Source: Aquarana catesbeiana (lineage: Eukaryota; Chordata; Amphibia; Anura; Ranidae). From it: a DNA stretch of 64,000 bases. Positions within the stretch are counted from its first letter, which is position 1; each line of letters begins with the position of its first letter. Below are positions 11,364 to 23,400 of this stretch, piece by piece. The position numbers were made by a program, and so were the translations under genes. The stretch spans positions 57,459,431 to 57,523,430 of the forward strand of contig NC_133328.1 in NCBI RefSeq assembly GCF_042186555.1, read 5' to 3'. The notes under the pieces are model-generated. The model was not told the origin of the DNA and did not search any database. It saw only the letters and a list, made by a program, of their open reading frames with translations.

Positions 11364-12060
11364 AAACCCAGTGATGTCATCACTGAGTCCCTGTGCTTCT
11401 CTATGCAATGCAGACAGATCATGGCTGCTGGGCGGTGCCAGCAGAGTGCTGTACACAGCTACCTGGAAATAGGATGTTGTGGTAATGCTGAGCCTTCATG
11501 ATTTAAAGAACTGAAATCCAGTGAATGAAAGGTATGGAGCAGAATCTGTCAAGCTGGGGTGGAAAGGAGTAGATGATTATGGATGTCCTCCAGCCAGGAA
11601 ATGGAGCTGACTCTTTCTGACTTGCTGCAGCTTCTAATGCACGCTGTGAGAAGCTCGCAGGTTGCAGGGAAACCAAAGTAAGCCATTTCAGTACAGGAGA
11701 GCAGCCTGTACAATTGTGCAAAACTGTCAGGATTTGGAAGTGCCGCGATTCTGCACGCAATTCCAAATCACGCTGCAAAACACGCAACACGTGTTTGGGT
11801 GCCATTCATTCTTAATGGCACCCCAAATGCAATGCGATTCTGCCGCCATCGTCGTGCAACAGAATCGTGTGGCAATTGCAGCAAAAATACAAGTTTTAAA
11901 ATCATGCTAAGCTTGTTGCCCAATAAGGAGCAGGATAATTTTTTTGGGGCAACAAACAGGCATAGGACAGTCCATTGAAGTGAATGGGGACTGCTCTATG
12001 TGGGATAAGCAAAATCGTGTGAAAAACGCACAACTAAAATTATGAGCGGGAATGCTTGTT
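11364..12060. other. Repeat-derived non-coding sequence
   Basis: From about 11690 to 12090 there is MITE-like text with short inverted segments (GGTGCCATTCATTCTTAATG / GGCACC) ending GATGTGTGAACGGGCCCT. No exon seen. Confidence 0.4.
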
Positions 12061-12310
12061 CCCACTTGGCGATGTGTGAACGGGCCCTGAAGGTAAGGCT
12101 TGAGATCAGCTGGCAGTGGGAGCCAATGGCTCCCACTGCTGTCTCAGCCAATGAGGAGGGAGAGCTGAGGCTCCCATGCACAGCACTGGAGGAAGATGGG
12201 GCTCAGGTAAGTATTGGGGGGGGGGGGGGTTTAGGCTGCTGCACAGAGAATTCTTTTACCTTCATGCATTGAATGCATGAAGGTAAAAAACCTTGAGTCT
12301 TTAGAACCAA
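12061..12310. mobile_element. Fragment of the TTAAAGGGGTTGTAAAGG MITE
   Basis: Contains the family hallmarks: CAGCCAATGAGGAGG, CTCAGGTAAGTATTGG, and the internal palindrome CCTTCATGCATTGAATGCATGAAGG. Both TTAA ends are missing. It carries a consensus splice donor with GT at 12207. Confidence 0.6.
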
Positions 12311-12371
12311 AAAGGCCGGCTTCACACTGATCCAATTTGCATGACAGGAGACTGTGACCAGCTCTCTATGA

Positions 12372-12528
12372 AGCACTGACGCACACTGACCTACCTGACC
12401 CACACTGACCTACCTGACCATTACACTGACCCACACTAACCTACCTTACCAACACTGATCATTACACTGACGCACACTGACCTACCTGACACACACTGAC
12501 ATGCACTGACCTACCTGATGATTACACG
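12372..12528. repeat. Short imperfect tandem repeat (CACACTGACCTACCTGAC)
   Basis: CACTGACCTACCTGAC recurs at irregular 18-30 bp spacing with CATTACACTGAC variants. Confidence 0.75.
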
Positions 12529-12690
12529 TCAGACTTCAGGTGCCCGTGACCTCCTCCTGCAGCTCAGCCGTAGTGTGTGGTGCGCCCATCCCATAGACAG
12601 CAGGCAGGCAGAGACAGGAGAGGAGAGCCGCCCACCTGAGCGCTGAGCAGGGATCTCATAGTGCTCGGTGCGGCCGCATTGTAGTTCCCA

Positions 12691-12788
12691 TCTTCTGGAG
12701 CCTGCAGTGCCTATGATGGATGTCACACGTCCCGCGGTCCCGGAATTGGACCAGTGGGACGTCCATCATAGGCGCTGCAGGCTCCAGA
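12691..12788. repeat. 98-bp inverted repeat (about 32-bp arms)
   Basis: TTCTGGAGCCTGCAGTGCCT (from 12692) is repeated in inverted form by AGGCGCTGCAGGCTCCAGAA near 12767-12787, around a GC-rich centre. Followed by GGCCGGACCTGCTAT, which recurs as a direct repeat at 13843. Confidence 0.6.
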
Positions 12789-12899
12789 AGGCCGGACCTG
12801 CTATTTCACTGGAAAGGGGTGGGACTTTGAGTGAGGCATGGGACTGTGCCTCCATCCCAAATGCAAGAGGAAGAGAGGGGGCCGAGTGGGACTTTAAAT

Positions 12900-13940
12900 G
12901 AGGCAGTAGACAGGTTGGGGTGAGAAAAAATGTTCAAATTTATTGTGTAAAAACATCCTGGTATATATCACATGTGAAAGGTTACGTGTGCCTGTGCACA
13001 AGACATGACCTACATGATTACATGCGTATACAGACAGTCATACCAATAAATAGCTGTTACAATTATAATATACAAAGATTACATGTAGACTGGGAAGCAT
13101 AAAACACATGATGTAAAAAATGAGTATCAGGTATATAGTTGTGAGATGCATAAAAAGGTAGATCAGGGTAAAGTCCTATATTAAAACTCAGTAGCTGCAT
13201 CCATGGTGCCCGACGCGTTACTGTGAATACACTTCTTCAGGGGTGGATGCTACAGGACTTCTGAAATAACAAGATATAACACCATCAAAAAAATGTAAAA
13301 TGAAATGAAAAAACCAGAAAAGACAAAATGTCAATTTCTGGGTACTCACATTATGACCAAACTATGGAGCACGGTAGGGACTGGGCATGGAAACGCGCCC
13401 TTCCCCGGAGCTGAGGTGGAAAAACAACACAACGCACAACAGGCGCCCACCGGCATCATCCCCAAAACCGCAGGTATCTCCCTCACACCATTGCCAGATG
13501 GATGAGGTAATGATCAGGTATCTAAATGAATGGATAAATCCATGGGGGTAGTCAGGGATACTGTGACTAAGAAGTAAGAAGGAGTAAATAAATGTGATAG
13601 AGTATTACCTGGAAGTGCTTGAAGCAAAAGCTTGCCAACGCTGTGGCGTCTGCACTTGTGTGAGAAGGAGAGAGCCACACTCGAGGTGATGCCTAAATAG
13701 GCGTCCCGCCTGCGCCGGTGATTGCCACCAACGTCACGCTGGGCCGACGATGCGTAGGGCGGGACCCGGACCCGCCCAGGATGACGCCACTGCGTCTGGC
13801 TACGTCGGCACAGAATGGAAAAGTGTGCGCCCGCACAACGAAGGCCGGACCTGCTATGTCACTCGGCCGCGCTCTGAGTCAGATCGGTCCCCGCTCGGGC
13901 TCGGAGCTAATAATAGATTTGTGAATGCCCCCATAACCCC
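12900..13940. other. Repeat-derived non-coding sequence
   Basis: Includes CATGGTGCCCGACGCGTTAC, a motif style seen in foldback repeats of this window, and a GC-rich stretch (13690-13900). No splice-bounded exon is recognised. Confidence 0.35.
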
Positions 13941-15124
13941 CCCTCCCCGATGCCACTGGGTGCATGTGATCAGCACAGGGCCAGACAGAGGTTCAGGGGT
14001 CATGCAGCCTCATGGGACAGTCAGGGGAGATGAAAACTCCTTCTACAAGTTTTAACCAGAAACTGATAGGAGTCACAAGACTGCTATATACTGCTGATAA
14101 GAAAAGGTATTTAGCAGCTTATGAAAAAAAAGAGGAAAGAAATAAAACTAGGCTCACTTATCTCCTTCCAACCCAGGGCAATGAGTTTCCAAACAGATTA
14201 ACACATGCTGGCACTGTGATTAATCACAATAAGAGAGAAATATATAATCTGGCTGCCACTTAAACTAAAAAATAAATGAATATGAGATACAACAGTCTGT
14301 CACATTAAACAAACAAATGTGAAAAGGCACATAATATCAAAGCGGCGCTCCTGTCAAATTGCTGAGAATTGAGACAATTGCATATAGGGTAAATGCACAT
14401 AAAGTCGCTAAACATTAAATCGCAGATCTGACAAGTGGATAAACGTGAAGGTAACGTTCGTGGCTAGCTTCATAAGTGAATAAAGAAGTGGAGATGGTCG
14501 GATAGTGCACCAATCACCGTATTCAAACCCGTGCTCCACACGCCCCTCTGGGGTTCAAACTCACCACAAAGTTGCAGATAATAAGCATTCACGATCTCCC
14601 ACTGATTTACTGCTGGGCCGGCTTGGAAATCCACATCATCAGCGTATATAAGGAAAAAAAGACAGGCTCCACATAGAGTAGTACTATTTTCCAAAGGATT
14701 TATTAAAGATGTGAGTTGTCCAAGTTGTATATGGTGAGTTTGAACTCCAGAGGGGCGTGTGGAGCACGGGTTTGAATACGGTGATTGGTGCACTATCCGA
14801 CCATCTCCACTTCTTTATTCACTTATGAAGCTAGCCACGAACGTTACCTTCACGTTTATCCACTTGTCAGATATGCGATGTAATGTTTAGCGACTTTATG
14901 TGCATTTACCCTATATGCAATTGTGTCAATTCTCAGCAATTTGACAGGGGCGCCGCTTTGATATTATGTGTCTTTTCACATTTGTTTGTTTAATGTGACA
15001 GACTGTTGTATCTCATATTCATTTAGCAGCTTATATTTATAAAAACGATTTTATTTCCATGTTCTGTGTACTGTGGAAGACCAGAAATAGTGAATGCAGG
15101 GTCTGGGTTTAGTAACACTTTAAG
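13941..15124. mobile_element. MITE (CTTAAAGTGTTACTAAACCC family), interrupted copy
   Basis: Positions about 14030-14122 and 15021-15124 match, in inverted order, the uninterrupted copy at 60838-61050: GAAAACTCCT, AAACTGATA, ACTGCTGATAAGAAAAGGTA, TTTAGCAG, CTGGGTTTAG. The left end is unclear. It is split by the 898-bp insertion at 14123-15020. Confidence 0.65.
14123..15020. mobile_element. 898-bp hairpin insertion with 14-bp target duplication
   Basis: Flanked by ATTTAGCAGCTTAT at 14109-14122 and again at 15021-15034. Inside are two arms, 14274-14566 and 14732-15024, that are inverted repeats of 293 bp with no net indel and few mismatches, separated by 165 bp. The 151 bp before the left arm (A-rich start GAAAAAAAAGAGGAAAG) is unpaired. 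No protein of note is encoded. The related repeat at 60838 shows the empty site. Confidence 0.75.
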
Positions 15125-15615
15125 AAAACTCAGGCACTGATGCACAAGGGGTAATAGCAAACAGTCACTAGGATCCTACACACAGGTCTGTGCTCACAAT
15201 GTCCCGGAGTACTTGGATGCCTCCTTCCAATAAGAGACAGATGTTTCTGCTGTGAACTCACCAGACCAGATCCTCAGTGAAATCCCTAGATCAACTCAAG
15301 CTATTCTCAGAACAGTAGGCCCCCCAGCTCTAGCTTAGTTGGGACCTCAATGAGCTCCTGTCAGTACTTCAGTTGCACTGCCCGGAAGGGCAGCAACCCT
15401 GCAGGCTGGGAACCTCCTCCTAGACAAGAACAGGCCTGCCTCAGGCCCCTGGCTATTTATGCACTCCCCAGCCACCCACTGGGCACCCCGCAGGGATTGG
15501 CTTAGACCACATAAATATTCAGGCTGTAGATTTGTCTCTTCCAGAGGAAACAGTTGAACCTGCAGCCTGTGAAACCTAGAACAGCGCAAAGCAATCACAA
15601 ACTGCTCCACTGATT
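15125..15615 (-). mobile_element. LTR-like fragment, minus strand
   Basis: Read on the minus strand, CTGTAATCAGTGGAGCAGTT and the following text resemble the minus-strand LTR at 28732-29178. A TATA-like GTGCATAAATAG (minus strand) lies near 15455. The ends are not defined. Confidence 0.4.
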
Positions 15616-16890
15616 ACAGGGGAGCTAAAAATGTATCTATTTATTTTGGAAAGCCAATATGAGGAAAATATAGTGGTGAAAAAAAATAACACAAGGGTTT
15701 AGTGTATGATTTTTGTGCATAATAATACCTTTGCATATTGTCCTCCTTTTAGTGCCCATTCACACTTGAGCTCAATGTGTTTAGATGTTTTTTCGAGCGT
15801 TTGTAGAAGTGTTTTTGCATGCTTTTAATACTTGCAAATTTTTTAAAATTAGTTTTAGCCAAAGAAAAGCTGGCTACTAGACAAGAAATGTGCAAAAATT
15901 CACATTTTCCAAGTGTTTTTCTTGAACTCTATTGGGACCAAAACATGTGACCCAAAAGAAGCTCATGTACTTTTTCGAATGGCATGATTCAGGGTACGTT
16001 CACGCTGAACGCGGGTTTGAAATTGTGTGAGTTCAGCTGAACTCACACGATTTCAAACCTGCATTTCAATGAGAGTTTGGGGGCGATTTGAAAGACATTG
16101 AAACATTGAAATTTCCGCCGAAGTCGCCAAAACTAGTGCAGGAACTACTTTTGGAAATCGGTGCAAAACTGCAAAGTTGGTGTCACATTGATTGGGAGAG
16201 TGCTGTTGCCGGCAACAGACTGCGATTTGGCATGCAATTTGACATGTCAAATCGCATGTCAAATTGTGCCGATGTGAACAGGGGCTCGAGCGACATTACA
16301 TCCTGGTGTGAATATGCACCCCTAGTGTCAAACTTGCTTCTGGTGAATCTTGAAATCGCTCAGTGAACAAGGCTATCCCTTAAAACTCCTATTTATTTTC
16401 TAAAGAGCTGTGCAAACTGCTGACACTATACCAACCCTGTATAACAATACCATTTTATGGCCCCCGTAACTGGGGGCATGGTAGGGTTGTACTCTTTGCC
16501 TATACACTTTGGCTGCTTTCACATTTTGCGTTTCTATGAGCGTTTCATGCGCATTTTTGGGTGTTTTTGCTTGTGTGCGTTTTTTGCTTTTTGATTTCAA
16601 TGGGCTGCACTACATGCAGTAAAGTAGCTCATGTACCTTTTTAAAGTGCTGAACCTTGTGTGTTTTTTTTTTTTTTAGCCAAGCGTTTTGCTGCGTTTTG
16701 ATACATGTTTTTCAGCGTGACAAACACGCGTCTTTTTTCCCACGTTTGGAGTGTCATTAACAATCAATAGCAAAAGCAAGCGTGACAGGCTTATTTTGCG
16801 CATTTCGTAAACACGTGCGAAATTGTGTGCTTTTACACGCGTTGAGTTGAGTGTGAATGTAGCCTTGGCTACATTCACACTCACATTGTC
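15616..16890. other. Cluster of TIR MITEs, no gene
   Basis: Three MITE-like units: about 15752-15975, 15990-16325 (GGTACGTTCACGCTGAACGC ... GTGTGAATATGCACCC) and 16505-16875 (CTTTCACATTTTGCG ... GTGTGAATGTAGCC). All lack coding capacity. Confidence 0.5.
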
Positions 16891-17085
16891 ACTGGCCTGA
16901 ATGGGATATATTACTTTGTATTATTGTTATTATTATTATTGTTGGTGTTATTATTATTGTTGTTGTTGTTGTACTAATTATTTTATTATTTGAGATGAGA
17001 ATAAATTACAGCACAAATAATTAAAACAACACCAACAATAATAATAATAGCAATAATAAAAAGTAATATATCCCATTCAGGCCAG
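16891..17085. repeat. 195-bp inverted repeat with TTA/TTG triplets
   Basis: ACTGGCCTGAATGGGATATA (from 16891) is repeated inverted, ending TATATCCCATTCAGGCCAGT at 17085. The inner arms are TTATTATTGTTG/CAACAATAATAA runs. It ends 244 bp before the MSRB2 ATG. Confidence 0.85.
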
Positions 17086-17329
17086 TAGCAATGTTGTAAT
17101 CTGCACTAGAATATATTATCTCCAGACCAGACACTGACAGATAGCGGAGAAATGTGGAGAGGGGATCCTCTGTTTGCCCTTTAGCCCACATACTGGCCCA
17201 TTGTAGGGATGACATCACAGGAGGGAGTGCCATCAGGGAGAGCTATGTTCAGCAGCAGACACACATCTGCTCCTGCAGCACACACCGCCTGTCACTCCAT
17301 TGACTGCAGCTTCGCTGGGATTCTTCTTC
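17086..17329 (+). promoter_or_regulatory. Presumed MSRB2 promoter and 5'UTR
   Basis: This is the stretch between a 195-bp inverted repeat and the MSRB2 start codon. It is less repetitive than its surroundings and includes a CRE-like TGACATCA near 17210. No clear TATA box or CpG island is visible, and the transcription start cannot be placed. The assignment rests only on position. Confidence 0.35.
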
Positions 17330-17441
17330 ATGGCAAGACTACTGAAAAGCTTCAGCATTCTTCTGATGAGACAGAGGGGGATGTCACCTGTCACCGGGAG
17401 CAGAGCCTGGAGCACAGCTAGGATGGTGCACTCAGATGCTG
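17330..17441 (+). CDS. MSRB2: MSRB2 coding exon 1 (mitochondrial presequence)
   Basis: Encodes MARLLKSFSILLMRQRG... through ...MVHSDA, 37 codons plus the first base of a split Gly codon. The start resembles the MARLL start of mammalian MSRB2. The segment is rich in Arg, Ser and hydrophobic residues and lacks acidic residues until Asp36, as expected of a mitochondrial targeting peptide. The donor is GCTG|gtaagc. Its phase (one base, G) fits exon 2, which begins GA, giving Gly and the join SDAG-SLTRYDE. This ATG is the first in frame: the codon 30 bp upstream that could extend the frame is TTG. The start context is TTCATGG, weak at -3 but with G at +4. Confidence 0.85.
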
Positions 17442-20400
17442 GTAAGCTGCAGACATTCAGCAACTGGTTTGTAGGGGCTTCCATCGGGAGGGGGGTGATT
17501 GCCTGGTTTACATCTACTAGACTATAATAGCCATGGGGCACATCAGATCCCCCACGTTGGTGGTAGATGACTGGGATGGATGATGCCGTCATATGAAATT
17601 GGATTGCATGTGCAGATCTTGCCCGGCCACTTCGGTTATGTTGATGAGGTGTCAAACATTCCCATCTGTCAGATTTGGTCATCACCACGAATCTCCAAAT
17701 CTGCGGTCGTCTGCCCATGTATGTTCATCTAAAGCGTAAATTGAAGACACTTCTGTGCCATACAGACGTCCTAACAGGTTCTCTTTAATCAGTGACTAAT
17801 GGCCCGTACACACGATCCGAAAATCGTACGGAAAATACCACTTTTGAAGCGATCTTACGATAATCTGATTGTTAGTGCACAGCTTTCGATAGCAAATCAC
17901 GATATTATCTGATGGTGCAAGCAAGAAAATTTTCCTTGTACGATACCAGATCATGCGATTTTCGTTTAATCAGTTCTGTTGTTGTCTGAAAATACAATAC
18001 AAGTACAATACATCACTTCCGATTTTTTATTCTGCCATATGAGAATTTTCGGAGTTTTAGTAACCTCTTCATTTTCGATATGAGATTAGCATGCAAAAAA
18101 AAACTGGATGATCATTCGTCTGATAATCTCATCGTGTGTACGAAGCATTAGAGTGAGTGAAGTTTAGGTTGTCGCCCTTCTACAGTCTATAATGATAATT
18201 AGGTAGTATGGGACTAGCCAGATGCATATAAGCCATTCAAGTAAGTCTGACATGGAAAAGATATACAGACTGACATTGCACACCTCCCCAAGTGAAAATG
18301 CTATTTGCTTGGTTGTCATGCTCTGGCTTCAGTAAATCATTGTCACTGATCCTGAACATACAGAACTTCTCTGACTTTCACTTGCTGCAGGCTTGTTCCC
18401 AAGCTGTGACTCAAAGCCAGATACAGCTAGGCAACTTGCATTTTCATAAGAAGGCCAGTAACGGTTTACCATCTCCTGCAGACATCTCCCACCATCAGAA
18501 ATATTCCCATTCCCATTACCCAGCAAGAAGGAGATGACCCTATCAGTGTGCTGATTGTATTGATTGAGAATGGAATAACTGAGATCTGTTGCTGGAATTA
18601 CCTTTATCATGGGGTATTTGTGGCACCGTCGCCGAGATTGTAAGTGCAGCCTAGACTACCAGGTGCCACGGCATTTCCTGCAAAATTAGTCTCATAGGTA
18701 GGAGAAGCTCATCAGAGAGAAGGTCCAATCAGGGCTGGGACAAGGGGTGGGTGAGAGGGAGGGCTGCCCCCTGGCGCGGTGGTATCATGTGAGGTGAGGG
18801 GGAGCACCGCATGAAGAGTTCCTACCTACAAGCTGACGGGAGTAGTGATGGCAGTTTCACTACTCCTGTCAGCTTAGCGCTGGAAGAGACAAGCCAGATC
18901 TGGAGAGGAGGAGAGAGCAGGGAGGAGGGATGGGTTGTGCTCTCTCTCCCCTCCAGCTCCGTCTCCTGCCACTGCAGCCCTCCTGGATCAGAACTGGCAG
19001 CCATATTACCACTGTGCAGTGTTTATCTTCCACATCTCCTTCCAGCAAAGAACATGGGTAGGGGACAGGTAAGCAAACATGGCACAGTGGCAATCTGACA
19101 GCCAGTGGTGTCTCTAGTGCGGTCCCCTGACACCCTCTACAGCCCCACTATAGTGCTTGAATTATTTTTGGAGGGGGGGGGATTTTTACTGACACATAAT
19201 GTACATACATTTTGGGGAGGCACCGTTTGGCATCTTCCTCCTGGGAGCTAGATGACCTTGTCCCGGCAGTGTATCCAATAACTTCATGATTGTGATAACA
19301 AGGCTTAACCAGGTGCAACAAAGCTGGAAAAGTTCAGCCTCACAATTCATCTTTTGTGACTGCATGAGACTGATTATTAGACATGTGCACAACCAAAAAA
19401 ATTCGTTTATTTTCGTTTTCGTTTCATTAGTTTATTATTTTTTTCGTTTTTCGGGTCATTCGTTATGATCGCGATTCGTAAATTCGTTCATTCGTAAATT
19501 CGTAAATGCGTTCATTTGTACATTCGTTCATTCGTAATTCGAACATTCGTTCATTCGTTCATTCGTACATTCGTACATTCGTAAATTCATACATTCGTAA
19601 AATCGTACATTTGTAAATTAGAAAATTCGGAAATTTGTAAATTCGAAGTTTGAAAATCCAAAAACCCGAAAATTCAAAAATCTGAAATAGTAACTAACTA
19701 TTAAATTATAAGTATTGTAATTTCCTTTCAAACTTGACTGTCAGTGAATGTAACAAATACAAATTTAACCGAAGTTACGAATTATCCAAAACGAATGCTG
19801 CATCTAAACAAATGGAACGGAACAAATTAATAATAAATAATAATAATAAAACATTGTTATTATTATTATTGTTATTTATTATTATTAATTCATTACGTTC
19901 CATTCCGTTTTTTCGGATCATTCATAACTTCGGATAAATTTGTACGTGTTACGTTCACTAACAGCCAAATTTAAAAGGAAATTACAATACCTATAAATTA
20001 AAAGTTACTAGTAATTACTAATAGTTAAGTTATTATTAGTTAACTATTATTTCAGATTTCCGAATTTTCGAATTTACAAATTTACGAATTCACTAATTTA
20101 CTAATGTACGAATGCACGAATGTACGAATGTATGAATGTAAGTTGCGAATGTACGAATGTTCGAATGCCCGAATTTACGAATGTCCAATTTTATCGAATT
20201 TACGAATATTCGGAAAAAATTCGTTAAACGGGTTTTCGTTATTTCGGATATTCCCGAATTAACGAATTTGTCGAAATTCGTTAAAAAACGAATTCGGAAC
20301 GAAACGAATTGCACATGCCTACTGATTATTGTATTGGGTGATCCTGCACTACTACTGTAAAAGTCTACCCGTGTGTAGCCCATGTGGCAGAACACAGAGA

Positions 20401-23400
20401 GTTGACTTTATGACCACCAATGTAAGATGGGCATTCTTTCCTCTGATCACCAATGTAAGACGGGCATTCTTTCCTCTGATCACCAATGTAAGACGGGCAT
20501 TCTTTCCACTGATTACCAATGTAAGAGGTCATTTCTGGCCCCCAATTAATAATTTTTGGCAGGCCTGGAAATTCTTTTAAGGTTTCCTCTGGGGTACAAA
20601 TGTTGAGAAAAGCTGCTATAGATGTTAGAAAACTATTTTCTAACATGGCCTTTTTTGACCAGATTAGGCAACAGAGTTTGTAGGGTAGTGGCCATAGTCC
20701 AAAAATGATCAGAAAGATTAGAAGACCTAATATTCAGAGAAAGGCCAGCACACCAATTTAAAATCCAGTGTGACTGTTTACTGATGTCTAAGGATGAGCT
20801 CCGGCGTGTTCGCACAGCCAACGTGCAGAGCCCGCCAGGAAGTTGGCATTGCGCTGCGCTAATCACAGGCAGTGAGACATTTCCTGATCTCTGCAGCCGC
20901 ATATCGGGACAATGTCTCACTGCCTGTGATTAGCGCAGCGCAATGCCAACTTCCTGGCGGGCTCTGCACGTGGGCTGTGTGAACACGCCGGAGCTCATCC
21001 TTACTGATGTCCCATATAAGCACAAAAATACCCACATTTCAAGGGTAGATGGACCTCCTTTATCAAGGTGACAGATAGATTAGAAAGCATTGTCTGATTA
21101 TTCTTTGGCTCGGAACTATCTGCTTGTGGTTCATCCTAAATAGGAGCCCTTCAATCCCCGTACACACTACTTTATTTTTTTGGGTTAAACTAAAAAAAGA
21201 ACTTGATAGCTCAGGTCGGTCGTTCTGATGTTAGTACAGCGATCTCCCCTGCTGTGCTTTTGTGTTCTGACAGAGGAACAGCCCCCCGCCAGAACACTCC
21301 GATCGGCGCTCTTGGCCATTGGGAGCTGGTCGGCAGGCCTTTTTTTTCGTTCATGACCCTTTCACAGAAGCCGGCCCTGCTGCCGTACACACGGTTTCTA
21401 TTGAAACGGCCGATGCCGCCCAACATTCGGGCCGTGTGTACTGGGCTTTAGTCCCCACTGAGCTCACATCATGGGAAGTACTCATGAATGAACTCCAAAT
21501 TAGGAACCAGCAGAGGTCTACAATCACCTCTATGTTAAAGGAAAAAACCTTGTTGTGGTCAGACTTTCATTAAAAAATTACAGTAGGTCTTAATTCTAAG
21601 TAATTGTTATTTTGCATACATATTCATATGGTCTTGCAGGAAAGCATACAATAGGCTAGCTAAACACCTACATTTTACCTGGTATAAGCCAGGTAAACAA
21701 TCTGTTAAAGTGGTTGTAAACCCTAAAAAACAAAAAAAAAACAAAAACCTGCAAGACAAAGGTATAATGAGCCAGTATGCATAGCATACTAAGTGCTCAT
21801 TGTGAATTACTTACCTGAGATTGAAGTCCCCGCAGTGGTCCTCGTTCACCGCTCCGGCGGTTGACATCGCTCCTGGGGTTTACTTCCGGGTATCACGGCT
21901 CCGGCGCTGTGATTGGCCAGAGTCGCGATAACATCACTCCGACGCATGTCTCCGGTAACGGCACAGTCTAACTGAAAGAACGGCACGTACTGCCATTGCT
22001 TCAGTTTGCTTAAGTGCGGATGGCGTCAGCACATGCAAATACGGGGGATATCTCTTAAACCGTGCAGGTTTAGGAGATATCCAGTGTAGCTACAGTTAAG
22101 CCTAATTTAGGGCGGCACAGTGGTGTAGTGGGCGGCACAGTGGTGTAGTGGGTAGCACGCTCACCTAGCCGTAAAAAGGGTCACTGGTTCAAATCCCAAC
22201 CACAACACTACCTGTCTGGAGTTTGCATGTTCTCCCTGTGCCTGCGTGGGTTTCCTCCGGGTACTCCGGTTTTCTCCCACACTCCAAAGACATGCTGGTA
22301 AGTTAATTGGCTCCTGTCCAAAATTGGCTCTAGTATATGAATGTGAGATGGGGACCTTGGATTGTGGGCTCCTTGAGAGTAGGGACTGATGTGAGTGTGC
22401 GATGTATGTGTGGAGCACTGTGTAAATTGACAGCTCTATATGGGTACCTTAAATAAATAATATATAATAGAGGAGTATCTTAATGAGATACAATGTACAG
22501 GGATAGGGACAATTGTAGCCATGCACCCACACTCACTCTGGATGGACTGGTGTCTTTATTCAACCTTACTAACCATGTAATTATAGGCTTGCCTGTAAAC
22601 CCTTTACAACCACTTTAAACAGCTGAGCTCAGACTGGGAGAGGGAGAAGCAATCATTTGTGCTGCAGTGCTCATATACTAACCTGCTGTCAAAAAGTAAA
22701 GAGCAGACAGATGACCTCATCTGCTGATTCTACCTTAGGGCTCATTTGCTCTTACAACAGCGGTGCATCACTTTTCACAGAGCAGTACTGGAGGGTCTGA
22801 CAGGCATTCAGGAGGTGATACTGCTGCTTCCTGGCTTGTTTGTTTTTTTTGGGGACTTATGAATAGGAATACTGTGGTGCAACCGCGAACCTAGTGTTTG
22901 GCACGCAGTTGCGGCATGCCCTTATTCAGATGAATGGGTTGCATTCAGTAGTGATACTCCCTGTTGAACACAACAAGAGGTACAAATTTTGCTTTAGCGT
23001 GACAACTTCATCTGGCTGCCATGTTATATTTTAAGGTGGGAAGTCAGGGGGCAATAAACCCCCTTTTTTTACCGCCCCCTGACTGCAAGCATAAATTAGC
23101 CCTTACTGTCTATTTACAGGCTGGGGGTAGGAACAAGATCCCATTGTATTACTTACTGGTAGTTCTGAAAACTGTGGACTCCAGGCTGGCTGTGCTGTGT
23201 GGCAGAGCTGTGCAAATCCCAGGATTGAATGGACAGAAGTACAGACTCTGTTATGTGTAGGGGGGTGAATAAGGTCCAGGAAGGCAGTATTTTTAATATG
23301 AACCCAAAAATCAAGAACACGGGGACATGACCTCAAACTAGTAGGAGGAAAGTTCAAAACTAATCTTAGAAATCATTATTTTACTGAAAGGGTAGTTGAC

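Noticed and set aside
17233..17718. 161-codon minus-strand frame
   Set aside because: Antisense to MSRB2 exon 1 and its flanks; no recognisable domain.
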